Positions 9,701 to 18,884 of a DNA stretch of 64,000 bases are shown one piece after another. The stretch spans positions 1 to 64,000 of the forward strand of contig CAVOKO010000003.1 in NCBI GenBank assembly GCA_963696525.1. The letters are read 5' to 3'. The translations under genes were made by a program, and so were the position numbers. The DNA comes from CAWBRT01 sp963696525 (GTDB lineage: Bacteria; Acidobacteriota; Terriglobia; Terriglobales; Acidobacteriaceae). The notes beneath the pieces are model-generated. The model did no database searches and was not told where the DNA came from. It saw only the letters and a list, made by a program, of their open reading frames with translations. The first letter of the stretch is position 1; every line of letters starts with the position of its first letter.

Positions 9701-9910
9701 TGGGAGCGCATCTTCCCCGAATTTACCTACGGTCAGGAAGCGCCCGAAGAGCCCGGCGAAAGCCGCCGTCACGAGGCGCACATGATCGCGCCGAAGCTTC
9801 GCATGCGCTCGGACGACGAGGTGGTTACCGGCTTTACTCCGGAAGAAACGCTGGAGGAAGCAGGCCGCTGTCTTCGTTGCGACGTCAAAACCCATGTGAG
9901 CGTGAGCTAG
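6742..9910 (+). CDS. hoxF: Hydrogenase diaphorase NuoF-like subunit fused to a GltD-like domain (one frameshift)
   Basis: About 1,055 residues after repair. Residues 25-115 form a thioredoxin-like [2Fe-2S] domain (CGRGNG, CFGACYQEP). Residues 130-560 are the NuoF/HoxF flavoprotein: GRGGAGF at 199-205 binds FMN/NADH, NADEGDPGAYMNR follows, and CGKCVPC (Cys489, 492, 495) binds 4Fe-4S. From about 575 there is a GltD-type module with Cys motifs CENSC and CQHPCDKRC, an FAD fingerprint GAGPTGL near 681 and a second dinucleotide site GGGNAAIDSA followed by VFYRR, whose arginines suggest NADPH. The frame breaks in GGGG at 8830-8833; dropping one G joins ...ALTGHEVTVFDEKAEAGG. Ordinary HoxF lacks the GltD part. 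Confidence 0.85.
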
Positions 9911-9926
9911 AGGAAGGAGCCAAGTC

Positions 9927-10637
9927 TTGCCAAAGAAATTATCAATCCGAATCGATGGTGAGTTGGTGAGCGCTCTCGAAGGCCAAACGATCCTCGAGGC
10001 GGCGAAAGAGGCCGGCAAGTACATTCCGACCCTCTGCTACCTTGAAGGGCTGAGCACCGTGGGTGCCTGCCGTCTCTGCATCGTCGAAGTTTCCGGCACC
10101 GACCGGCTTTTGCCGGCGTGCACCACCCCGGCGCAGGACGGCATGTCGGTCACGACGACCTCGCCAAAACTGATGCAGTACCGCCGCATTGCGCTCGAAC
10201 TTCTGTTCGTCGAGCGCAACCACGTGTGCGCGGTATGCGTCTCCAACGGCCGCTGCGAGCTGCAGAGTATGGCCACTACGATGGGCATCACGCACACGCG
10301 GTACTGGTACAACTATCCCAAGCTGCCGGTCGACGTTTCCCACAAGCGCTTCGTACTCGATCACAACCGCTGCATCCTGTGTACGCGCTGCGTGCGGGTC
10401 TGCACTGAACTGGAGGGAGCCCACGTGTGGGAGGTCAACGCCCGCGGCATCCACTCCCGCATCATCAGCGACCTGAACCAGCCCTGGGGACAGTCCAGCA
10501 GTTGCACCAGTTGCGGCAAGTGCGTGCAGGCGTGTCCTACCGGCGCGCTCGCCGAAAAAGGCTGGGCGGTGGAAGAAATGGTAAAGCGGAACGACAACAT
10601 TAGCGGGTTGGCGCACCGCAAAGGAGTGCAGGCATGA
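9927..10637 (+). CDS. hoxU: Hydrogenase diaphorase iron-sulfur subunit
   Basis: The 236-residue protein matches the N-terminal part of NuoG. A [2Fe-2S] ferredoxin domain (PTLCYL...GACRLCIVEV, ACTTP) is followed by the His/Cys 4Fe-4S segment (ERNHVCAVCVSNGRCEL) and two 4Fe-4S motifs (CILCTRCVRVC, CTSCGKCVQACPTGA). It carries electrons from the flavin subunit to HoxY. The start is a TTG at 9927, seven bases after AAGGAG; no better ATG exists. The gene overlaps hoxY by four bases (ATGA). HoxU is normally about 240 residues, so it is complete. Confidence 0.9.
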   Translation: MPKKLSIRIDGELVSALEGQTILEAAKEAGKYIPTLCYLEGLSTVGACRLCIVEVSGTDRLLPACTTPAQDGMSVTTTSPKLMQYRRIALELLFVERNHVCAVCVSNGRCELQSMATTMGITHTRYWYNYPKLPVDVSHKRFVLDHNRCILCTRCVRVCTELEGAHVWEVNARGIHSRIISDLNQPWGQSSSCTSCGKCVQACPTGALAEKGWAVEEMVKRNDNISGLAHRKGVQA

Positions 10638-11164
10638 AGAAGGTCAAACTGGCTACCGTTTGGCTGGATGGTTGCTCGGGCTGCCACATGTCGCTGCTGG
10701 ACATGGATGCGGGAGTGATTGCGCTCGCCGGCAAAGTGGATATCGTTTACGGACCTCTGGTCGACGCCCAGGAGTTTCCCGACGGGGTAGACGTTACCCT
10801 CGTCGAAGGCGCCGTCAGCTCGGTGGAGGATATGCACAAGATCCAGCAGATCCGGCAGCGTACGCATCTGCTGATCTCGCTCGGCGACTGCGCGGTCACC
10901 AGCAATGTTCCCTCGATGCGGAATAACGTTCCGGTCAGCAAGCTGCTGCAGCGCGTTTACGTCGAAGGCTCGGACGAGGGCAAGATGATTCCGACCGACG
11001 GCGTGCCGGCGTTGATGAAGCATGCCCGCCCGGTGCACGAATTCGTGGAAGTGGATATGTACGTGCCGGGTTGTCCTCCGCCCGCCAAGGCAATTCTCGG
11101 CGTGGTAACCGATCTGCTGGAGGGCCGCAAACCCGAGGTAAAACCCAAGGTGAAGTTTGGATAA
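10634..11164 (+). CDS. hoxY: [NiFe] hydrogenase small subunit
   Basis: A 176-residue small subunit typical of group 3d enzymes. DGCSGCHMSLLD at residues 13-24 supplies two ligands of the proximal 4Fe-4S cluster; the others come from SLGDCAV near residue 84 and YVPGCPPPAKAI near 143. There is no Tat signal or extra ferredoxin domain, so the enzyme is cytoplasmic. It pairs with HoxH, whose gene starts ten bases downstream after AAGGAGCG. Confidence 0.9.
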   Translation: MKKVKLATVWLDGCSGCHMSLLDMDAGVIALAGKVDIVYGPLVDAQEFPDGVDVTLVEGAVSSVEDMHKIQQIRQRTHLLISLGDCAVTSNVPSMRNNVPVSKLLQRVYVEGSDEGKMIPTDGVPALMKHARPVHEFVEVDMYVPGCPPPAKAILGVVTDLLEGRKPEVKPKVKFG

Positions 11165-11173
11165 GGAGCGTCC

Positions 11174-12596
11174 ATGAAGCGACTCACGATCGATCCGGTG
11201 AGCCGGATCGAAGGACACGCGAAAATTTCGATCCACCTGAACGATGAGGGCCGCGTCTCCAGCACGCAGCTCCACATCACGCAGACGCGTGGCTTCGAAA
11301 AGTTTACCGAGGGGCGCCCCTTCTATGAAATGCCCGGCATCACCTCTCGGATTTGCGGTATTTGCCCGGTAAGCCATCTGCTGGCATCCGCCAAAGCCTG
11401 CGACGAAATTCTGGCGGTGCGAATTCCGGCAACCGCGCGCAAGCTGCGGGAGCTATTGCACTGTGCGCAATTCGTGCAGTCGCATGCGCTCAGTTTCTTC
11501 TACCTGTCATCGCCCGATCTGCTGCTGGGCATGGATTCCGATCCCGCTAAGCGCAACGTAGTCGGCGTGATCGAGAAATATCCCGAGCTGGCGCGCCTGG
11601 GCATCGAACTGCGGAAATTCGGCCTGCAAATCATCGAAGGGCTGGCGCTCGAGCGGGTTCACCCCTCCTGGGTGGTGCCCGGCGGCGTGAATGCGCCGAT
11701 GTCGCCTCAACTCCGCGAGCGGATTCAGTCCGAAATGCCAGGCATCATGGCCGGCGCCGAGCGCAGCATCAGCTTCTTCAAGTCGGCGATCGGATCTTTC
11801 CAGGAAGAAATCGATTATTTCGGCTCCGCTCCGACCATGTACGCCGGCATGGTCGACCGCAAAGGTAACTTGCAGCTCTACGACGGCACGTTGCGCTTCC
11901 GCGACGCCGCCGGCGCCATCGTCAAGGACGAAATTCCGGCGGAAGAATATAGCGATTACATCGGCGAAGCTTCGCTGCGCGATTCCTACCTGAAAGCGCC
12001 TTATTACAAGCCGATCGGATATCCGCAAGGCATCTATCGCGTTGGTCCGCTGGCGCGTTTGAACGCCTGCGACCAGTGTGGAACCCCGAAAGCCGACGTC
12101 GAACTGGCGGAATTCCGTCAGCGTTTCGGCAATCCGGCGCACAGCTCATTCCTGTTCCACTATGCCCGGCTGATCGAGTTGCTCTATGCCCTGGAGCGGA
12201 TCGAGCCAGTTGCTGGACGATCCGCAGATCCTGAACACCCATGTCCGCGCCACTGCCGGGGTCAACTCGCTCGAAGGCGTCGGCATGGTGGAGGCTCCGC
12301 GCGGCGTGCTCATCCATCACTACAAAGTGAACGAGGACGGCGGCATCGTGTGGGCCAATCTCATTGTCGCGACGGGGCACAATAACCTCGCCATCGGCAA
12401 GAGCATTCAGCAGGTAAGCGAGCACTTCATCGACGGCGCCAAGCTGCAGGAAGGCATGCTCAACCGCGTTTCCGCCGTGGTGCGCGCCTACGACCCGTGC
12501 TTTAGCTGTTCGACGCATGCTTCGGGACAGATCGCCATGAAGATCCGGCTCTTCGCTCCCGACGGCGCCGTGCTCGATGAACTCTGCAGCCGATAG
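11174..12596 (+). CDS. hoxH: [NiFe] hydrogenase large subunit (one frameshift)
   Basis: Catalytic subunit, about 473 residues after repair. The N-terminal IDPVSRIEGHAKI and RICGICPVSH (the first CxxC pair for Ni-Fe) and the C-terminal DPCFSCSTH (the second pair) are those of NAD-linked group 3d HoxH. About 24 residues follow the last His; this is the tail removed by the maturation protease. The frame is broken at CC 12206-12207; removing one C turns ...ALERIEP into ...ALERIEQLLDDPQILNTHVRATAG, the expected conserved sequence. It lies in the hox operon and is followed by its protease gene after 50 bases. Confidence 0.9.
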
Positions 12597-12646
12597 CCTG
12601 CACCGGCAAGCACCAACCAGCGCTTGCCGGGCATGCTGTTCTTTCG

Positions 12647-13192
12647 GTGAATAGGAATCCGGTGCGGCCAATCCTCGTAATCGGCTATGGCAACCCGCTG
12701 CGCGGCGACGACGGATTTGGCGCCCTGGCGGCGGGCTATGTCGAGAGGCGCCACATTCCCGGGCTTGAAGTCATTGTCTCTCACCAATTGAATCCGGAAC
12801 TGGCCGACTTGCTCCATCAGAGCAGCTACGCAATTTTTCTCGATGCCGTGGCCTCCACCCCAACATGCGCGACTAAGGCGCCTGTTGGGGGCCCCGGCGG
12901 CGACCAACCCGGAACTCTCCGCGCAACCCCGGTTGAGCATTGTGATCTGTCATCTAGCGGAATGCATCATTTCGAGCCGGGCAGCCTGCTGGCGCTGGCG
13001 CAAGCCATCTATGGACAGACGCCTCAGGCGACGTTGATCACGGCCACCGCGCGCAGCTTCCACCACGGCTCTGAGATCAGCGCGGAAGTGCGGCAGGCCG
13101 CGGCCACAGCCGCCGAGGCAATTGCGTCGGCCGTTGCCTCGGGCACATTCGATTCCGAAATCCTCGCCACCACTTTGCGTCAGCACCGCTGA
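12647..13192 (+). CDS. hoxW: Hydrogenase maturation endopeptidase
   Basis: The 181-residue protein belongs to the HyaD/HoxW protease family: VIGYGNPLRGDDGFG near the N-terminus carries the conserved Asp that senses nickel, and FLDAVAS the second acidic region. MHHFEPGSLLALAQAIYG is the typical mid-domain. It would trim the C-terminal tail of HoxH after nickel insertion. Two GTG starts are possible (12647 and 12662). It closes the hox operon and meets hypF tail to tail with nine bases between the stops. Confidence 0.82.
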   Translation: MNRNPVRPILVIGYGNPLRGDDGFGALAAGYVERRHIPGLEVIVSHQLNPELADLLHQSSYAIFLDAVASTPTCATKAPVGGPGGDQPGTLRATPVEHCDLSSSGMHHFEPGSLLALAQAIYGQTPQATLITATARSFHHGSEISAEVRQAAATAAEAIASAVASGTFDSEILATTLRQHR

Positions 13193-13201
13193 GCCCTCGC
13201 A

Positions 13202-15481
13202 CTACCTTGGCCGGTGCGCCGCCACCATGGCCTGTCCCAGGCTCAGCCCGCCGTCGCCCGAGGGAACCTCGGAGTGCGCGAATACCTCGAAGGCAAGCCC
13301 GGAGAGCCGCTGTTGCAGACGCTCCAAAAGAAAACGATTCTGGAATGTGCCTCCGCTCAGGCAGACGCGATTCAGGTGCTCGCGTTCGCGGATATGCTGA
13401 GCGATCCGGGCAAACACCTCCACCAGCCCCAGGTGAAATTTTGCGCTGATCGTCGGCAGCGGCGCGTGGCGGCGAAGATCGTCGAGGAGTTCGACAAATA
13501 ACGGCTTGCTATCGATGATCCAGGGACCGTCGCCGCTGGGCGTCCACTCCAACCGATAAGCTTCATCGCCGGCCGGTTCGGCGATTGCATTTTCCAACTC
13601 GATGGCCGCTTGCGCCTCGTAATTCACGACTTGGCGGACGCCGGCCAGAGCGGCCACGGCATCGAACAGCCGTCCGCAACTGGAGGTGAGCGGCGAATTG
13701 AGGTCGCGCTCTATCATCTTCAGCAGCAGTTCCAGCTTGTGCCGGTCAAGGCCGCGCAGGAAAGGAATGTCGAGCCCCGCGCACTCCGGGCCGAAGTGAT
13801 GCGCCAGATAGCTGACGGCCATTCGCCAAGGCTCGCGGATAGCGGCGGAGCCTCCCGGCAGCTTGACGTAATCGAAGTGTGCGGCCCGGCGAAAGTCCTC
13901 ATAGCCCGCAACCATCACTTCGCCGCCCCAAATGCAACCATCGGTGCCATATCCGGTACCGTCCAGGGCAAAGCCGATGACGCGGCCTTCGAGATGATGC
14001 TCCGCCATGCAACTGGCGATGTGCGCATGGTGGTGTTGAACTCCAACCAGCTCCATTCCCTGCTGCTCAAGAGCCCAGCGGGTGCAAAAGTAGTCGGGAT
14101 GCAGATCGTAAGCCACGATCGTTGGCTCTATCTCGAGAATCTTGCGCAGATAAGCGATCGCTTGCTCGAAGAAGCGGTACGATTCAAAGTTTTCCAGATC
14201 GCCGATATGCTGGCTGAGAAATGCGTGCTTGCCCTTGGTAAGGCAAATCGTGTTCTTCAGTTCGCCGCCAACTGCCAGAATGGAAGGCACTGCCCGATGA
14301 AGGAAGACCGGGACCGGCACGAATCCTCGCGAGCGACGAAGCTGGCGTGGGCCTCCGCCGGAGACTCGCATCACGGAATCGTCGCAGCGCAACAGGATTT
14401 CGCGATTGTGCACCAGCAGGCAGTCGGCCAACTGCTGCAGCCGTTCAACTGCTTCTCCATTGCCGATCACGATCGGCTCTTCGCTGAGATTTGCGCTCGT
14501 CATCACCAGGGCGCGGGCTCCGGTTTTGGCGAACAGCAGGTGATGCAGCGGCGTGTATGGCAGAAACAGGCCAAGATAGTTGTTGCCAGGCGCCACTTCG
14601 CCGGCGATTGCGCTCGGCCGCTTCCACGGCAGCAGCACGATGGGCCGCTCGACTGAGGTGAGCAACTGCCGCGATAGGACGTCGATCTGGCAGAAATCCT
14701 CGGCGCTGGCCAAGTCCGGAACCATGACCGCGAAAGGCTTTTCTACTCTCTGCTTTCGCTCGCGCAAGCGGCGCACCGCATCCGCATTGGTCGCATCCGC
14801 CGCCAGATGAAAACCACCCAGACCTTTGACGGCGGCCACGCGCCCCGCGTTGATGAACTCCGCGACTGCGGCCAGCGGATCGGCGCATTCGATGCGGTTG
14901 CCTTTGTTGTCCAGTAACTCTAACTGCGGACCGCAGCGCCAGCAGGCGTTGGGCTGGGCGTGAAAACGGCGGTTCAGGAGATCGTCGTACTCTGCTTGAC
15001 ATTCCGCGCACATCCGGAACTCCGCCATCGAGGTAGATGGCCGATCGTAGGGGATGTCGCGGACGATGGTGAAACGCGGCCCGCAGTTGGTGCAATTGAT
15101 GAAGGGATAGCCGAATCGCCTGTCCGAGAGGTCGAACAGTTCACCGAGACAATCGGCGCAGGTGGCCACGTCCGCCGAGATCAGGGTTCGCACATGCTCG
15201 TCCCGGCGGCTCGGCAGAATTCGAAAGTCCGCTTCGCCACGGCATGGAATGACCGTAACCTCAAGCTGAATGATGCGTGCCAGTGGCGGCGGCTCCTGCG
15301 GCAGACGCGAGACAAACTCGTCGATCGCCTCGACCGAGCCCTCTACTTCGACGGTCACGCCGGAAGAAGTATTGCTGATGACTCCAACGAGCTTTCTTTC
15401 CGTGGCCAGCCGGAAGACGTAGGGACGGAATCCGACTCCCTGAACAATGCCTTCGAGATCGATCCGCTTGCGGATGATCAT
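13202..15481 (-). CDS. hypF: Carbamoyltransferase for hydrogenase cyanide ligands
   Basis: Full-length HypF (759 residues). An N-terminal acylphosphatase domain (LEGIVQGVGFRPYV) leads to a zinc-finger region with repeated CxxC pairs (CADCLGELF, CTNCGPRF, CAECQ, CWRCGP), a YrdC-like domain (AAVKGLGGFHLAADA) and a Kae1-like domain with the metal-binding HHHAHIASCMAEH motif. It converts carbamoyl phosphate to carbamoyl-AMP and loads the HypE thiol. It is the last gene of hypCDEABF and starts six bases after the hypB stop. Confidence 0.93.
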   Translation of the reverse strand: MIIRKRIDLEGIVQGVGFRPYVFRLATERKLVGVISNTSSGVTVEVEGSVEAIDEFVSRLPQEPPPLARIIQLEVTVIPCRGEADFRILPSRRDEHVRTLISADVATCADCLGELFDLSDRRFGYPFINCTNCGPRFTIVRDIPYDRPSTSMAEFRMCAECQAEYDDLLNRRFHAQPNACWRCGPQLELLDNKGNRIECADPLAAVAEFINAGRVAAVKGLGGFHLAADATNADAVRRLRERKQRVEKPFAVMVPDLASAEDFCQIDVLSRQLLTSVERPIVLLPWKRPSAIAGEVAPGNNYLGLFLPYTPLHHLLFAKTGARALVMTSANLSEEPIVIGNGEAVERLQQLADCLLVHNREILLRCDDSVMRVSGGGPRQLRRSRGFVPVPVFLHRAVPSILAVGGELKNTICLTKGKHAFLSQHIGDLENFESYRFFEQAIAYLRKILEIEPTIVAYDLHPDYFCTRWALEQQGMELVGVQHHHAHIASCMAEHHLEGRVIGFALDGTGYGTDGCIWGGEVMVAGYEDFRRAAHFDYVKLPGGSAAIREPWRMAVSYLAHHFGPECAGLDIPFLRGLDRHKLELLLKMIERDLNSPLTSSCGRLFDAVAALAGVRQVVNYEAQAAIELENAIAEPAGDEAYRLEWTPSGDGPWIIDSKPLFVELLDDLRRHAPLPTISAKFHLGLVEVFARIAQHIREREHLNRVCLSGGTFQNRFLLERLQQRLSGLAFEVFAHSEVPSGDGGLSLGQAMVAAHRPR

Positions 15482-15487
15482 TGCGCC

Positions 15488-16204
15488 TCAGGAACCCGGC
15501 TCCGCGCCGGGGGTGGCGACAAGCGTCGCGCCGGCGACCGTAGCCACGGCCCGCGCCACCTGCCGTCGCCGCTCGATCCAGGCCAGCCAGGCACTGATGC
15601 CCTCGCGAGTGGTGCAGGAAACCCGCACAATCTCCATGCCCGGATGCACTTTGCGCGCATTCTCCTCGGCCGCCGCAACCTCGAACGGAACGTAGGGCAG
15701 GAGATCCATCTTATTCAGCACCATCAACTCCGACTTGAAAAAGATGGAGGGATACTTGAGCGGCTTGTCTTCGCCTTCGGTCACACTCAGCAGCACAACT
15801 TTCGCCGCTTCGCCAAGATCGTAACTTGCCGGGCAAACCAGGTTGCCCACATTCTCGATCAGCAGCAAGTCGATATCTTCGAGTCGCCACTCGGCGAGGT
15901 GTTTGTCGATCATGCGCGCATCAAGGTGACAGGTGCCGCCGGTGGTAATCTGCTTCACCGGAAAGCCGGCCCGCTTCAGGCGATTGGCGTCATTCTCGGT
16001 CTGTATGTCGCCGGTCAGCACGGCTACGCGGGTTTCGCGCGGCAGACTTTCCAGAGTACGCTCCAGCAAGCTGGTCTTGCCCGAGCCGGGCGAGCTGATG
16101 ATATTGAGGCAAAAGATTCCGTGTTCGTGAAAGCGCGCCCGCAACTCGGCGGCAAGCTTGTCGTTTTCGCTAAGTACTTTTCTCTCCAGCGGAACTCGAT
16201 TCAT
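15488..16204 (-). CDS. hypB: Hydrogenase nickel-insertion GTPase
   Basis: Start taken at ATG 16204 (MNRVPLERK), preceded by GGAGGT; six more residues are possible upstream. The G domain shows the P-loop SSPGSGKTSL, the Cys/His metal site GGTCHLDARM, ENVGNLVCPA and the NKMD specificity motif. The N-terminus has neither the CxxCGC nickel site nor a His-rich stretch seen in some HypB proteins, so nickel storage is unlikely. The gene overlaps the 3' end of hypA by 35 bases. HypB works with HypA to deliver nickel to HoxH. Confidence 0.92.
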   Translation of the reverse strand: MNRVPLERKVLSENDKLAAELRARFHEHGIFCLNIISSPGSGKTSLLERTLESLPRETRVAVLTGDIQTENDANRLKRAGFPVKQITTGGTCHLDARMIDKHLAEWRLEDIDLLLIENVGNLVCPASYDLGEAAKVVLLSVTEGEDKPLKYPSIFFKSELMVLNKMDLLPYVPFEVAAAEENARKVHPGMEIVRVSCTTREGISAWLAWIERRRQVARAVATVAGATLVATPGAEPGS

Positions 16205-16574
16205 CTTCCGACACCTCCACAAACGTCAATTCCAATTCGTCTCCGGACGCGAAGTCCAGGCTGACTGTGCCGCAGCGCGGACAGCGAAAATCGTAATCGC
16301 GGATGACAAATTCCTCTTGGCAGCCGGCGCACTGATGCTGGCGCGGCACCCGTTCGATTTCCAGTTGCAAGCCATCCTGCTCGGTGCCCTTCACCATCAC
16401 CTCAAAGCAAAAGCGCAATGCCTCCGGATCAATCGCCGCTAGCTCGCCAATTCTTACGCCGACGCGGGTGGCGCGCACTCCGGGATGGCGCCGGGCTTGC
16501 TTGTCCACCGCGTTGTTAGCCACCGCTTTGGCCACCGCGTCCAGAATCGAGCAGGCGATTCCCATTTCGTGCAT
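16170..16574 (-). CDS. hypA: Hydrogenase nickel metallochaperone
   Basis: Begins MHEMGIACSIL; the Met-His start is the nickel ligand pair in HypA. The zinc ribbon (CAGCQEEF ... CPRCGTVSLDF) lies at about residues 80-107. At 134 residues it is slightly longer than usual because of an acidic, Ser-rich tail that overlaps the hypB start. It hands nickel to HypB/HoxH. A short imperfect copy of its start region lies 60 bases upstream (see findings). Confidence 0.92.
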   Translation of the reverse strand: MHEMGIACSILDAVAKAVANNAVDKQARRHPGVRATRVGVRIGELAAIDPEALRFCFEVMVKGTEQDGLQLEIERVPRQHQCAGCQEEFVIRDYDFRCPRCGTVSLDFASGDELELTFVEVSEDESSSAGEKST

Positions 16575-16660
16575 GAAGACCTCTCGACCGGTGACGCTCT
16601 CAACCCAGCATAATCGCGTGCCTGGCTATTCCCATTTCATACATAACGACCATGAAGACC

Positions 16661-17735
16661 TCAACAGATTCGCGGCAACTGATCGCCGGCCAGCATATCG
16701 ACAATTCGGGTCGTGCCGAGCGTAGTCCGCATGATGACCGTTCCGGGTGAACCCTCCGTGACCGTTCCGATGAGGCGCGATTCCCTGCCTAGCGGATGGC
16801 GCCGCATGGCCTCTAAGATCGGCTCTGCCGCCGCGGCCTCGACGATAGCGATCAGTTTGCCCTCGTTGGCGACATAGAGCGGATCGAGCCCCAGCATCTC
16901 GCAAGCGCCGCGCACCTCTTCGCGAATAAGAATCGTGGGCTCTTCGATCTGGATGCTCACCTTCGACTGCTCCGCAATTTCGTTGAGCGCGCTCGAACAG
17001 ACCGCCGCGAGTGGGGTCGCGCATACAGCGAATCGCGCCTCGCGAAATCCCCGCACTTGCCCTGAGCATCTCCGCCACCAAGCCGTCGAGAGCCGCACTG
17101 TCGCTTTGGATTGGCGACTCGAACTCGAGACCCTCGCGTTGCGCGAGTATGGCAATGCCGTGATCGCCGATGTATCCACTGAGCAAGACCTTGTCGCCTG
17201 GCCGCGCCTGATCGGCGGACAGATCGAGCCCTTCCGGCACCAGTCCAATGCCTGCGGTGTTGATGAAGAGTTGATCGCCGCTTCCCTTTTCGACGACCTT
17301 GGTGTCGCCCGTGACCACCTGCACGCCCGCATCGGCGGCAGCTCGGCTCAACGAGTCGACCACCCGGCGCAGCTCGTTCAGCGAAAAACCTTCCTCCAGA
17401 ATGAAGGCAACGCTCAGGAATAGCGGACGCGCGCCCGCCATCGCAAGATCGTTGATGGTGCCGTGTACCGCCAATGAACCGATGTTCCCGCCTGGAAAAA
17501 AAAGCGGCTTGACCACAAAAGAATCGGTGGTGAATGCCAGCCGTGTTCCATTCACGTTGACGACGGCCTGGTCGTTGAGCTTGGCTAACGCCGGATTCTG
17601 AAAGGCCGGCAGGAAGATGGAACGCACCAGTTCAGCGCTCAACTTTCCGCCGCTACCATGGCCGAGCACCACCGTGTCCTTGACGGGAAACGGCGTTGGA
17701 CAGATGATTCCGGCGATTGTCTTGGTCTCGTCCAT
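16661..17735 (-). CDS. hypE: Hydrogenase maturation protein forming the thiocyanate donor (one frameshift)
   Basis: About 357 residues after repair. It shows VLGHGSGGKLSAELV at the N-terminus, FTTDSFVVKPLFFPGGNIG, the PurM-like GTINDLAMAGARPLFLS, VVTGDTKVVEKG and RDPTRGGL. The C-terminus DQLPRIC ends in the invariant Cys that receives the carbamoyl group from HypF. The frame breaks at the TT/AA of 16996-16997; dropping one base gives RDPTRGGLSSALNEIAEQ and reconnects to the proper end. The start at 17735 is five bases from the hypD stop. Confidence 0.9.
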
Positions 17736-17739
17736 ATCT

Positions 17740-18837
17740 CTAACTGTTCGCCGTATGCCGCCGGTAATGATAATAGGCGGCGCACGCACCCTCGCTCGAA
17801 ACCATCGGCGCGCCGAGCGGATTCTCCGGCGTGCATCGCGAGCCAAAGGCTGGGCAGTCCGTCGGTTTCTTCAAGCCTTGCAGCACCTGGGCGCTGACGC
17901 ACTCGGCGGGCTCTTCCACCATGATGTCGGCCAACTCAAAGAGCTTCACCGCATCGAAATCCGCGTACTCATCGCGGAGCCGCAGGCCGCTGGCGGGAAT
18001 AGTCCCAAGCCCGCGCCACTTCTGGTCGGCAATCTCGAAGACCTGCTGCATAATCTTGCGGGCGGCTGGGTTTCCATCGGGCTGAACCGAGCGCGCGTAT
18101 TGATTCTCAAGCTTCGCACTTCCGGCTTCGAGTTGTTTCACCAGCATCAACACCGCCTGAAGCAGGTCAACGGGTTCAAAACCGGCGACTACGAAGGGCA
18201 CGCGGAAGTCGCGCGCCAGCGCCTCGTACTCCTCGCATCCCATCACCGTACAGACGTGCCCTGGGGCAATGAAACCCTGCACGCGATTCGCCGGCGAACT
18301 CATCAAGGCGCGAATTGCCGGAGGAACGAGCACTTGCGAGACCAGCATGGAAAAGTTTCGCAAGCCTTCCTGCTTGGCCAGCCATACGGTCATGGCGTTG
18401 GCTGGAGCCGTGGTCTCGAAGCCGATCGCGAGAAACACGACACGGCGCCCGGGATGCGCCCGTGCGATCTTCAGCGCCTCCAGCGGAGTGTAGGCAACGC
18501 GCACGTCGGCGCCCTTGGCCTTAGCCTGGAAAAGGTCCGAGCGCGAGCCCGGAACCCGCAGCATGTCGCCGTAGGAAACCAGCGTAACAACGGGAAGCGA
18601 TGCCAGTTCGATGGCCTTGTCGATGGTCTCCAATGGAGTGACACAGACGGGACAACCGGGGCCGTGCACCAGTTCGATGTTGTCGCCCAGCAACTCGTCG
18701 AGACCATAGCGCATGATGGTGTGCGTCTGCCCGCCGCAGATCTCCATCAACACCCACCTGCGGCTGGCGCGACTGGAGATTTCAGCCGCCAGCGCGTGGG
18801 CGATGCGATGATCTCGATACTCGTCGATATACTTCAC
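17740..18837 (-). CDS. hypD: Hydrogenase Fe-ligand assembly scaffold
   Basis: HypD of normal length (365 residues): MEICGGQTHTIMRYG, HGPGCPVCVTP, IGFETTAPANA, FIAPGHVCTVMG and the C-terminal Cys-rich 4Fe-4S region (CPAFGSRCTPENPLGAPMVSSEGACAAYY). It holds the Fe(CN)2CO unit with HypC before transfer to HoxH. It follows hypC by 47 bases in the hypCDEABF operon. Confidence 0.94.
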   Translation of the reverse strand: MKYIDEYRDHRIAHALAAEISSRASRRWVLMEICGGQTHTIMRYGLDELLGDNIELVHGPGCPVCVTPLETIDKAIELASLPVVTLVSYGDMLRVPGSRSDLFQAKAKGADVRVAYTPLEALKIARAHPGRRVVFLAIGFETTAPANAMTVWLAKQEGLRNFSMLVSQVLVPPAIRALMSSPANRVQGFIAPGHVCTVMGCEEYEALARDFRVPFVVAGFEPVDLLQAVLMLVKQLEAGSAKLENQYARSVQPDGNPAARKIMQQVFEIADQKWRGLGTIPASGLRLRDEYADFDAVKLFELADIMVEEPAECVSAQVLQGLKKPTDCPAFGSRCTPENPLGAPMVSSEGACAAYYHYRRHTANS

Positions 18838-18884
18838 CAGGTCTCCGGAAGCGGGGCTGATGTTTAGTCTCTTAGACTCGCCTG

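Noticed and set aside
6481..11377. Long minus-strand frames antisense to hoxE-hoxH (480, 407, 338 residues and others)
   Set aside because: High-GC codon bias of the real hox genes keeps the opposite frames open; no family resemblance.
13610..18867. Long plus-strand frames (348, 434 and 416 residues) antisense to hyp genes
   Set aside because: Shadows of hypF, hypB and hypE/hypD, which are fully conserved on the minus strand.
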